DNA from: Colius striatus
Lineage: Eukaryota > Chordata > Aves > Coliiformes > Coliidae
Assembly (NCBI RefSeq): GCF_028858725.1
Contig: NC_084781.1
Coordinates: 1,496,513 to 1,560,512, forward strand
Length of the DNA: 64,000 nt
Reading direction: 5' to 3'
Shown: positions 58,201 to 64,000 of the stretch, in pieces
Layout: each line of letters starts with the position of its first letter
How positions within the stretch are numbered: position 1 is the first letter of the stretch
Program-made: the position numbers and the translations under genes
The notes under the pieces: generated by a model
Told to the model about the DNA's origin: nothing
Databases searched by the model: none
The model's input: only the letters and a program-made list of their open reading frames with translations

Positions 58201-61022
58201 GTGCTGGTTCAAATTAGCAGGGCAGATTGGCAGGGACTAGTGTGGAGAGTCAGGCTGAGGGAGCTGTGAGAACAGGGCTGCTCTGCCTCAAGCTCATCTT
58301 CCCTCCCAGGGTCTTGAAGCTGTAAAGCAAAAGGGTTTTTCTCTTGGAGGCAGGGAGCTTGTGCCACAACCACAACAAGGTTGGGGGCTTGCTGGTGGCA
58401 CCCCTGGCCTCTCCTCCCCCAGTGTGAGTCAGGTAATTTGTAATCTCAAAGGTAAAACAGGCTGAAGACAAAAGCACACCTTCAGCTCACCCCTCTGGGC
58501 CAGAACCTGTTTGTCCCTGTACCAAAGGCACCAGGTGTGTCTGGAACTGCAGCATCTCCCATGATCAGGAAGGAGCTCCCTCCCTCCTTCCTTCCCCCAG
58601 ACACAAAGCAGTTGTGCTATGGGCAGATTGAGGGGGGCAGGAGAGGTCTCTGCTTCTTCAGACAAGAAGGTGAACAGAGCACCCCAGTTGCTCATGCCAG
58701 AGACAGCTTTGTGTGCTGCCCAGGCAGGGACTGGCTGCAGGCACAGCCCTGTGTGTTCAGCACAAACCTGACAGTGCTTTGACTCACCACTCTCTGGCAG
58801 AGACACTGTTTTCCTGCCCTTGGCTCCACAGAAGGAGGGAGAGCTCTGAGGGGAGATGAGGGACACACAGCACCCCTCCCATCCCAGTACACTCAGCCCT
58901 GTCCTGCCCTTCTCCAATACACAGCATCCTTTCATAGAAGCAAATCATGTCAGGGACATCTCCCTGCAGAGGCAGAGAGTGAAGAAAGGGCAGCCTGACC
59001 ATCCTCAGCCTTCCCCCCCACCACTCTCTGCACTGGCTGTTACTTCTTTTCACCCCAAAGGAAGGTTTTGTAGTCACAGCCTCTCCAAAACAGGCAGGGC
59101 AGGGAACACAGGGACAAAGACACCAACACATTTTGCCTCCCAGCCAAACCAAGGCAGCTGCTGCACTACTGAAGTCTGTCCCCTGTCCATCTCCCACGTG
59201 GGATAAATTCCCTGCCTTCCTCTCCAACCTCTAAGTGTGGGGCATCCAATTCTTCTCTGTGAAACTTAACAGTGACTCATTGATGAGGAGGCTGCAGCTC
59301 TTCAGTTTGCAAGAAGCCCAGTGACCTGTGTTGCTGGAAATCACAGCACTGCAAGGTGTCTGACATTCACCAGACACTTCTGGCAACCTTGAGATGAACC
59401 AGGGACAGGCTCTGCAAGTTCTGCCTTGGCAAGGTCTCAGAAAAGCAAGCTGCCACTTCCATTCTCTGTCCTAGACATCATTCAAAACCATTTCTAAAGC
59501 ACCTTTGGAAAACAATGAAGGAGAAAATGGTCTTGGCAAAACAAACAGGGAAATAATGGTCCAGCACAAAATGGGGAGCTGAAGGGATGGAACTGAAGCA
59601 AGGGCAAACATTTGATTTCAGCCAAGAATGCTGCAGGCAACAGCTACCATCAAGTCTCTGGTGCCTGAACATCTAAAAGCCTGGGGAGAAGAGTTTTAAA
59701 ACTGAACTTGCTGTGATTAAGCTGCACCAGAGTAAGCTCATCCACCCAAGGCTTGTACAGGCACTGCACCAGCTCAAACCTGTGCCCTAAACTTGGGGAC
59801 AGCAAGGAAAATAGCTCTGTGCTGCCTCTGTGAGCCCCTGGGGATGGGATAAAGCCTGGAACTGGTCCCAGCCTACCAGGTGCTGTCAGCCTCTTCACAA
59901 GAGAAGATGCCTTCCAGATGAGGGGAGGAAACCCAGCCTCAGCAAAGGAGAGAGAGCACCAATCCTGATGAGAAGGGCTCCTGGCTAGGGAGGGGACACA
60001 CACACAGCCTTTCCCTCTAAGCACTGGCCAAGTATTCTTTGCACATCACTGTGGTGGGGTTGTGGGGGCAGGTTTTGGTAGTGGGGGGCTACAGAGGTGG
60101 CTTCTGGAAGCTTCCCCTGTATGTGATGGGGCCAGAGCCAGCTGGCTCTGAGATGGACCCAAGGCTGAGCCCATCAGTGATGGAAGTAACATCTCTGGGA
60201 CTGACAGACTGGAGAAGGGGAAGAAGCAGCTGCACTGATGCAAAACTGCAGCAGAAGAAGGGAGTGAGAATGTGAGAGCAACACATCCACAGCCACCAGG
60301 GTGAGTGGAGGAAGAGGAGGAGGAAATGCCTGGGCACAGGGGGAAATGTAGGGCAGAGATCCACCTGCAGCCCAGGGAAGAGCCCATGTCAAAGTGCCCA
60401 AAGGAGACTTGTGACCTCATGGGAAGCTCATGCTGGAGCAAGTTCCTGACAGGACCTGGCAACCTGTGGGCTGTCAGGACCTTTCTCAGCTTTGAGAAAC
60501 CAATTCTCCCCAAGTTAAGTCTGTTCCTGCTGAGTGATCTCCCTGTCCTTAGCCTGACTCATAAGCCCTTTGTTATATTTCTCTTTCCCCTGTCCAGTTG
60601 AGGAGGGGGAATGACAGAAAGACTTTGCTGGGTCCCTGGCACCACAGTTCCCAGTTAACTGCCAATATGCCAGGAGTCCACAGCAGCAAGGACAAACATC
60701 AGCTGCTCCAAAGGGCTCCGGCAGCAAGAAGCAAGAGCAATGCCACATGCCAGCACGGTGACACCACAACCCCAGAGCCCTCTGCTGCTCAACCCTGAAG
60801 GGAAACATCCTGCCAAAGGAACTCAGCATGCCAACCCTGTGTTGCTGTGCAAGGAGGGCAAAGGCAGTGCTGCATGCAGGCAGTGCAGAGCCAGTGGCAT
60901 CCATGGGTCCAGCCCTTACCGCAGCTTCTGGATGTTGGAGGCGATGCCGGACAGGCGGTAGATGCCATCCACGATGCCATGCTTCTCAATGAACTCTGTG
61001 CAGCTCTTGAGGACCTGGGGGA
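41098..61022 (-). CDS. ARHGAP32: ARHGAP32 (Rho GTPase-activating protein 32), 3' part, 11 coding exons
   Basis: ARHGAP32 stimulates GTP hydrolysis by Rho, Rac and Cdc42. In mammals it acts at postsynaptic sites and growth cones, binding NMDA receptor complexes, beta-catenin, Fyn and SH3 adaptors. Joined by phase, exons 61022-60920, 57641-57497, 56518-56436, 54974-54867, 53933-53788, 51479-51278, 50293-50148, 48703-48629, 47710-46871, 46280-45559 and 43245-41098 encode 1572 residues with no internal stop. Residues 1-184 are the RhoGAP domain: arginine finger in GIYRLSG (residue 23), [12 protein letters not shown] and IVWAPNLLR. The remainder is a long, probably disordered tail with conserved blocks ([63 protein letters not shown]). 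The order and exon structure match vertebrate ARHGAP32, not ARHGAP33. The human protein is about 2087 residues; the N-terminal PX and SH3 exons lie outside the window. The tail appears somewhat shorter than human, mostly in the two GC-rich last exons. Confidence 0.97.
41458..41499 (-). repeat. CAC/CAT triplet run encoding 14 histidines
   Basis: Twelve CAC and two CAT codons in frame in the last ARHGAP32 exon encode 14 consecutive His between EEEQQ and [14 protein letters not shown]. Mammalian ARHGAP32 has no His run at this site. The CAT interruptions suggest a moderately stabilised expansion. Confidence 0.9.
41560..43090. promoter_or_regulatory. CpG-rich island inside the terminal ARHGAP32 exon
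   Basis: CpG is frequent throughout (runs such as GGCGGCGCGG and CGCGAGTGCACGGCG) while the flanking intergenic DNA is strongly CpG-depleted. Exon 10 (45560-46230) is similar but weaker. This may be an orphan intragenic CpG island or simply GC-biased coding sequence; the density suggests low germline methylation. No TATA or initiator element was recognised. Confidence 0.5.
43331..44790. repeat. Minisatellite, 34-bp unit, about 43 copies, in the last ARHGAP32 intron
   Basis: The unit contains TGTGCCTGGTTTCTGTGCAG followed by AGCCACTGGCCTCC. Variants are confined to a few bases: TGTGCAG/TATGCAG/TACACAG/TGTGCAC and CCACTGG/CCAGTGG. The array fills about two thirds of the 2.3-kb intron between the last two coding exons and ends about 85 bases before the final acceptor. 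All three plus-strand frames are free of stops across it. Confidence 0.97.
45131..45368 (+). mobile_element. CR1 LINE 3' end in the last ARHGAP32 intron, antisense to the gene
   Basis: Contains GAGCTGGAGCACACAAAGTT, CCCAGGGAGGGTGTGGATGC, TTCCTGTGTGACCTGGTCTA and CTAGAGGTCCCCACCACTC. Confidence 0.9.
45559..46280 (-). CDS. ARHGAP32: ARHGAP32 exon 10 in window: proline-rich exon
   Basis: The 722-bp exon lies between CCATTAG (46282-46281) and donor GTATGG (45558). It enters phase 1 and leaves phase 0. It starts [19 protein letters not shown] and [20 protein letters not shown], conserved with mammals. Next comes a divergent GC-rich stretch with short internal echoes ([25 protein letters not shown]), a [12 protein letters not shown] run suited to SH3 binding, and [20 protein letters not shown] before SSSQ. 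At 240 codons it looks shorter than the human equivalent. Confidence 0.93.
46871..47710 (-). CDS. ARHGAP32: ARHGAP32 exon 9 in window: 840-bp tail exon
   Basis: Acceptor TTTCCCAG (47712-47711), donor GTACAG (46870), both phase 1. Conserved blocks include [20 protein letters not shown], a CNSYDNLP tyrosine motif, [39 protein letters not shown], a [17 protein letters not shown] block and [12 protein letters not shown]. It is Ser/Pro-rich and probably disordered, with many SP/TP sites. Conservation with mammals weakens towards its 3' end ([22 protein letters not shown]). Confidence 0.96.
47782..48378 (-). mobile_element. CR1 LINE, 0.6 kb 3' part, intronic, gene-sense
   Basis: Starts with CATAGAATGGGAGGGGTTGG and ends at GGATGCCCCCAGGCTGCCAT. 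The part beyond 48110 is nearly identical to the copies at 22819, 28741 and 35950. It lies in the 918-bp intron between exons 48703-48629 and 47710-46871. Confidence 0.95.
48629..48703 (-). CDS. ARHGAP32: ARHGAP32 exon 8 in window: short [15 protein letters not shown] exon
   Basis: The 75-bp exon has acceptor CCCTCAG (48705-48704) and donor GTAAGG (48628). It completes a Gly codon and reads [20 protein letters not shown] then HAVD, ending in phase 1. Its length is a multiple of three and both ends are phase 1, so skipping it would keep the reading frame. Confidence 0.94.
48704..49645 (-). other. ARHGAP32 intron section upstream of the 75-bp exon
   Basis: Lies between the donor-site minisatellite and the 75-bp exon. 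Apart from the short CR1 at 48995-49118 nothing was recognised. Confidence 0.6.
48995..49118 (+). mobile_element. CR1 LINE 3' end, short, intronic
   Basis: CCAAAGCCACCTGGACACGC, GGGCTGGATGAGCTCTGCAG, GGCCCTTCCAACCTCCCCCC. Confidence 0.85.
49646..50171. repeat. Minisatellite, 38-bp unit, 14 copies, made from an ARHGAP32 exon-intron junction
   Basis: In gene sense each unit is a copy of the last 25 bases of the exon at 50293-50148 (GAAAGCCATAGCCCTGGCAG at its core) joined to the first 13 intron bases (GTGAGAGTGCAAG). The final unit is the real junction. Ten of the 13 intronic units keep an intact CAG, AAG or similar followed by GTGAGAG; three lost it (ATAGATG twice, TTATGTG once). Alternate units also carry GGAG followed by GTGAGAG, GTGACAG or GTGGATG, a second donor-like site. 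Units tend to alternate, giving a 76-bp higher-order period. Confidence 0.95.
50148..50293 (-). CDS. ARHGAP32: ARHGAP32 exon 7 in window: [19 protein letters not shown] exon, source of a donor-site minisatellite
   Basis: The 146-bp exon lies between CCCTCCAG (50295-50294) and donor GTGAGAG (50147). It encodes [38 protein letters not shown] and [10 protein letters not shown], leaving in phase 1. Its last 25 bases together with the first 13 intron bases form the repeat unit of the 38-bp tandem array immediately downstream. A different minisatellite lies 245 bases upstream of its acceptor, so the exon sits between two arrays. Confidence 0.96.
50538..50872. repeat. Minisatellite of alternating 25- and 22-bp units (47-bp dimer), 14 units
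   Basis: The long unit is CTGGGGCAGCTATTCCAGAG plus CATCC; the short unit is CTGGGGCAGCTCAAGAGC plus ATCC. The order is three long units, then short/long alternating to the end. It lies in the intron between exons 51479-51278 and 50293-50148. In gene sense every unit carries GCTGCCCCAG followed by GG, a weak acceptor-like motif. Confidence 0.95.
51278..51479 (-). CDS. ARHGAP32: ARHGAP32 exon 6 in window: linker after RhoGAP
   Basis: The 202-bp exon lies between CCTTGCAG (51481-51480) and donor GTACCC (51277). It completes a Gly codon and encodes [20 protein letters not shown], then [12 protein letters not shown], a [18 protein letters not shown] block and IDFPSE, leaving with AG of a split Arg. 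The whole stretch matches the ARHGAP32 segment C-terminal to the GAP domain. Confidence 0.95.
51480..53579 (-). other. Most of a 2308-bp ARHGAP32 intron
   Basis: Holds the CR1 piece at 52095-52345; the intron's first 208 bases are almost entirely another CR1 (53580-53774). The rest is unique. Confidence 0.6.
52095..52345 (-). mobile_element. CR1 LINE fragment, second subfamily, intronic
   Basis: GGGTGGAAAAGCCTTTAAAG, CCATGGCCCTCAGCACCTCA, GGGCAGCCTGGCACAGGGGC and CTCCAATCTAAACCTCCCCT are the complement of a CR1 3' end. Confidence 0.9.
53580..53774 (-). mobile_element. CR1 LINE 3' end starting ~14 bases behind an ARHGAP32 splice donor
   Basis: The plus strand reads CACAGAATCCCAGAGTGGTG, GGAAGGGCCCTGCAGAGCTC and GGCAGCCTGGGCCAGGGCTC. 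In gene sense the element begins TCCTTCGGTGCTGAGGTG, equal to the CR1 TCCTTTGGTGCTGAGGTG. The exon donor GT is at 53787-53786, so only about 13 bases of original intron remain between exon and element. Confidence 0.92.
53788..53933 (-). CDS. ARHGAP32: ARHGAP32 exon 5 in window: end of RhoGAP domain
   Basis: The 146-bp exon has acceptor CCTTCAG (53935-53934) and donor GTAGGT (53787). It encodes [20 protein letters not shown] then [17 protein letters not shown], the last RhoGAP helices, followed by a variable stretch ([11 protein letters not shown]), and leaves in phase 1. A CR1 copy of gene-sense orientation begins about 14 bases into the next intron, so the donor is almost abutted by a retrotransposon. 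Confidence 0.95.
54867..54974 (-). CDS. ARHGAP32: ARHGAP32 exon 4 in window: RhoGAP domain, APNLLR motif
   Basis: The 108-bp exon lies between TTTTCCAG (54976-54975) and donor GTACTC (54866). It reads [17 protein letters not shown] then [18 protein letters not shown] and ends with AG of a split Arg. The Asn in APNLL matches the conserved RhoGAP Asn that contacts the GTPase. The donor GTACTC fits the consensus less well than the other donors of this gene. Confidence 0.95.
54975..56435 (-). other. ARHGAP32 intron, 1461 bp, with an A/T-rich block
   Basis: 55955-56080 is A/T-rich with repeated TAATT/AATTA motifs (TTAGCTAGTAATACTAATTG, GTGTAATTAGCTGG, GAAGTAATTG) standing out from GC-richer surroundings. 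It is a candidate enhancer-like element by composition. A (TG)n(TA)n run at 56321-56337 is also present. Confidence 0.4.
56436..56518 (-). CDS. ARHGAP32: ARHGAP32 exon 3 in window: RhoGAP domain
   Basis: The 83-bp exon has acceptor TCCCAG (56520-56519) and donor GTGAGTG (56435). It begins in phase 0 with [20 protein letters not shown], continues QLPPPHY, and ends with AG of a split Arg codon. The sequence is nearly invariant across vertebrate ARHGAP32. Confidence 0.95.
56975..57312 (-). mobile_element. CR1 LINE fragment, second subfamily, intronic
   Basis: GGGAAAGAGCTTGAAGCTGC, CTTTGGGATCCCTCCAGGGC, CTCTCAGGGAAACAGTTCTG and TCAGCCTCCTCTTCTCCAGG are the complement of CR1. It extends further 5' in CR1 than the copies at 26755 and 52095. 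Confidence 0.9.
57497..57641 (-). CDS. ARHGAP32: ARHGAP32 exon 2 in window: RhoGAP domain
   Basis: The 145-bp exon has acceptor TTTCCAG (57643-57642) and donor GTGAGT (57496). It completes the split Arg and adds 48 codons from [11 protein letters not shown] to [10 protein letters not shown], ending in phase 0. It carries the [12 protein letters not shown] helix; the Lys and Arg here correspond to conserved RhoGAP residues that contact the GTPase and stabilise the arginine finger. Confidence 0.96.
57642..60919 (-). other. ARHGAP32 intron, 3278 bp
   Basis: Unique sequence with no CR1 or minisatellite recognised and no further exon. Confidence 0.65.
60920..61022 (-). CDS. ARHGAP32: ARHGAP32 exon 1 in window: start of RhoGAP domain with arginine finger
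   Basis: The 103-bp exon follows a TTTAG acceptor at 61024-61023 and ends before GTAAGG at 60919. It enters with two bases of a split Val codon and leaves with CG of a split Arg codon, completed by C in the next exon. It reads [20 protein letters not shown] then [14 protein letters not shown]. The Arg of GIYRLSG, codon 60957-60955, is the expected catalytic arginine finger that inserts into the GTPase active site. The preceding exon was not found in the window, so its intron exceeds 2.9 kb. Confidence 0.95.
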
Positions 61023-63727
61023 CTAAAGAACAAAGGTCTTGGTTAGTTGGAGTGTGCAGGTTAGTTGGAGTGTGTTGTTAAAAGCCTTTGTTAAGGCTGT
61101 GCTCTTGGCAGGTGACATCTAAGCCCGAGCAGGTTACTGCTTTAGTTCTGCCTTGGAGGAGGCAGGCTGTAAGAAATGGAACTCCAGGAGGTGGTGAGGA
61201 GACTGCTCAGAGGGGGGTTTTATGCTTTAAAGAAATGCCAGGATATGATTCAGGTTGGAAAAATAAGTCCATTCAGGTTGAAAACAAGTCAACTCTAGTC
61301 AAGCAAAGGCAGAGTCCCATCACAGCTCCCACGAGAGCTGTGGCTGTTCAGTTCCATTCCACAAAGTCAAGTAAATAACTCTCTTTGGCCAAAAAAACTT
61401 CCTTTGTGTTCCAATCTCCACCACATGAACCTGATTTAGGTAAATAGAAGCATTAAGGGGATGCTGCTTTCTGCATCAGAGGCCAGGAGAGCTTTTCCAG
61501 CTGATGGTTTCCCTGCCCGATGCCCATCAGAGCGTGAGTGGATGGAGATAGCTACATGATGTACCACGCTCACAGAGGCTGCAGACAGAGCAGGGCATGA
61601 CAGAATGGAAAACAAAACAAAGCCAGAGGATATAATTAGGTGTCAGGTTAATATTCAAGCCGCTTCACCAACTGATTCCTTCCAGTTGACTTCTCAGCCT
61701 CACGCAGCACACGCTCCCAGCTCCTTCCTAAGGAGGAAACTGCCCTGAACACAGAAGGAAAATGAGGATTGAGCTCTTGTGTGCATCAGCAAAAAAGCAG
61801 CTCAGGTCCTGCTAGATCCCTCTGCAAGGCACCTTTTGGCTGCAGCTCCTGGGGTGATCCACATTCACTCTTACATGGGCTGCCGGGTCTGATCGATTTG
61901 CCCCGTGACACAGATTCTGGATAGGTCACGTGGCAAATCTCCTTCCATCAGGCAGCAAATGCCATCTGCCAGGCAGTTCTGAGTGCTCCTGAACTCAGAT
62001 GCTCTGTGCTTTCCCCTTCCCTGGTGCTGTGCTGCTGGCTTTCTGGCTGGAGGAGGAAAAGGGCTGTTTGAACCTTGGGAGTCGGGAGGGTGAATCCCAG
62101 GCTGAGGGCACGGCTGAAGGCTCTGCACCTGAGAGAGGGCGATAGAAACAGCTTTGGTGGGCACCTGGTAGCCAAGCCAGAGCTAAACCACCCCACAGAG
62201 GGAGTGTGGCCCTCTCCTTCTGGGCTTCATCCTGCACAACAGGCCCTTGTGTACCCCTTCAGCAGCACCCCACAGTGACAAGAGGAATCAGCACCAACGG
62301 TCTCCCTTCCCCGAGTCCTGCTGGGTGATGGAACATCCTGGGCACAGGGGGAATAAAACCCTACCAGGGCTTGTTCTATGCATTTCCTAATCTGGTTACC
62401 AGGACAAGCTGTTCCTTAAGCTAAATATATCATGCCAGCACCACAGATACTGTGGGGGAATTGTGCATGGTTGGAGAAGTGAGTGGAATTGAAGCAGGGC
62501 TGTACTTAGACTCCAAGGCCCTTTGCTGGAATGATGACTTGAATTCTCTGGTTGTTGAACAAAGAGGGCACCTGACAACTCCATGTATGTTCAAACCTCC
62601 CTCTGCCCTTTGAATGCCAAGCCTAAAGAGCTCAACATACATTTATAGTGTCCAGAATGAAATGGCAGGAGGACAGCTCAAGCTAAGACTTTGTTTGGGG
62701 GATGTGGAGTGTGCCCAGGTCCACACTTATGGTGGCTCCTGACCTTTTCAGGTACCTGTCCCTGCACACCTTGTAAATCCCTCCTCTGCTGCAGAGGGGA
62801 GCTTCTCAGTGTTCATGTCCTGTGTTTGCATCACCATAGTCTTTTCCAACCCCAAAGGACTCAGTGATATGAATCAGGAAGGTATCTGGGCTGCAGCCTG
62901 GTGGGAAACTGATGGAGGCATCTTCTCATGGGGTGTAGCAGCACCTGCACTACAATTACAGCTACAACTACAATACAAACCTGGCCCTTTCCACTTCCAC
63001 ACTCCCAAGCAGGTAACAGCACTGTGCTAGTTAACACTGACTGTGAGGCTTGTTCCTCTTATGAGCAATACAGTTTTCAGCCACTGACACCAGACAATCT
63101 CTGCAAAGAAGCCTGCAGCCTGCCAAAACCATCTCAACACCCCTCTCTTCCTGAGAACCTGAGCCAAAATCAACCACCTTCCCCCATCCTCTCCTTCCCC
63201 TCGCTGTCCCCAACAACAGGCCTGGCACACTGCATCACCATAGCAGCTCAAGGAATGTCTTTGACTCATTCCTGAGCATCTCTTGGCTAGTTTGAAAGGT
63301 TTATTACATCTCTGAGGGCTCATTAACTGGTTAATTCTTGGCCATTAAGAGGAAGCAGAAGCTTTACGGTTTTCATTCCAAAGGACATTTTGTTTCATCT
63401 CAGATTCAGGCACCTTTCCTATCTGCTTGGTGTCACTTCTTCCTTTTTAATCTGTTCTTTGTGTTTAAGTGGAACTTGTGTGTTCCACAAGGATAAACCA
63501 TTGGCCACAAGGTAAAGGTGAGGTGGAGGCAGCTCCCTCCTGTGGCCTTTCTCAAGTGAGGAAGGATGGCTACAGCCCCCGAGGCCCAGTGTCACACACA
63601 AGTGTGAGTGCCTCAGGGATGTGCCCCTGGCTGGGCCCTGACAGCTTCTAGACCTCTGAAATTAGCCACATCAATCCCTTCTCCTGTAACCCAAGGTAAA
63701 GACCCAGTGAGGGATATCACACCCCCA
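61023..63727 (-). other. ARHGAP32 intron upstream of the RhoGAP exon (partial)
   Basis: No exon encoding SH3 or PX sequence was found in this stretch, and no repeat except a possible CR1 remnant near 63455-63510 (TGTTCTTTGTGTTTAAGTGG). Confidence 0.6.
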
Positions 63728-64000
63728 GAGGCCCAGAGTGGTGGGGTGGGAGGGGACCTGCAGAGCTCACCCAGCCCAAGCCCCTGCTCCAGCAGGTTCC
63801 CCTGGCTCAGGGGCACAGGAACGTGCCCAGGTGGGTTTGGGAACCTCCTGAGGAGCCTCCACACCCTCCCTGGGCAGCCTCAGCTCAGCTCCAAAGGACT
63901 TGCTCCTTGTGTTTAGGTGGAACTTTCAGTGTTCCAGCTTGTGTCCCTGTCACTGGCCACCACACAAAAAGGACTGTCCCTATGTACCCTCCCCCAGTTA
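63728..64000 (-). mobile_element. CR1 LINE 3' part, cut by the window edge
   Basis: CAGAGTGGTGGGGTGGGAGG, AGGTTCCCCTGGCTCAGGGG, GGAGCCTCCACACCCTCCCT and CTTGCTCCTTGTGTTTAGGT match CR1 and run to the end of the window. Confidence 0.92.

Overview
This is vertebrate nuclear DNA, and the repeats point to a bird. About 25 copies of the avian/reptilian LINE CR1 lie on both strands, each 5'-truncated, many ending in the usual CR1 3' region. The one gene recognised is ARHGAP32 (RICS / p250GAP / GRIT), read on the minus strand. The window holds its last eleven coding exons, from inside the RhoGAP domain to the stop codon (61022 down to 41098), followed by a 3' UTR probably ending near 37.2 kb. The PX and SH3 exons must lie beyond 64000. 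Several CR1 copies are almost identical to each other, so CR1 was active fairly recently. That would suit a CR1-rich lineage such as woodpeckers and relatives, but the species is only a weak inference.

Layout. 1-37 kb is intergenic DNA downstream of ARHGAP32. It has no recognisable protein gene and contains CR1 copies, two minisatellites (873-2267, 63/64-bp unit; 24981-25690, 22-bp unit), a CTCCT microsatellite and a directly repeated ~0.8 kb CR1-flank-CR1 block (8564-9345 and 19824-20636). 37.2-41.1 kb is the likely 3' UTR, with a 34-bp minisatellite. 41.1-43.2 kb is the 2148-bp terminal coding exon, very GC- and CpG-rich, with Pro, Ser, His and Gly runs. 43.2-61.0 kb holds ten more exons, all with GT-AG boundaries and consistent phases, plus three more intronic minisatellites and seven CR1 fragments. 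61-64 kb is the intron entering the RhoGAP region.

The most unusual feature is the minisatellite at 49646-50171. Its 38-bp unit is a copy of the last 25 bases of one ARHGAP32 exon plus the first 13 bases of the following intron. The intron therefore carries a tandem array of about ten duplicated 5' splice sites directly behind the genuine one. The same exon has a second, unrelated minisatellite in the intron just upstream. Other points of interest are a probable CR1 3'-transduction, a mosaic CR1, and a CR1 inserted about 14 bases behind a splice donor.

All coordinates were read by eye. Exon edges should be exact; repeat edges are approximate to about 5-20 bases.
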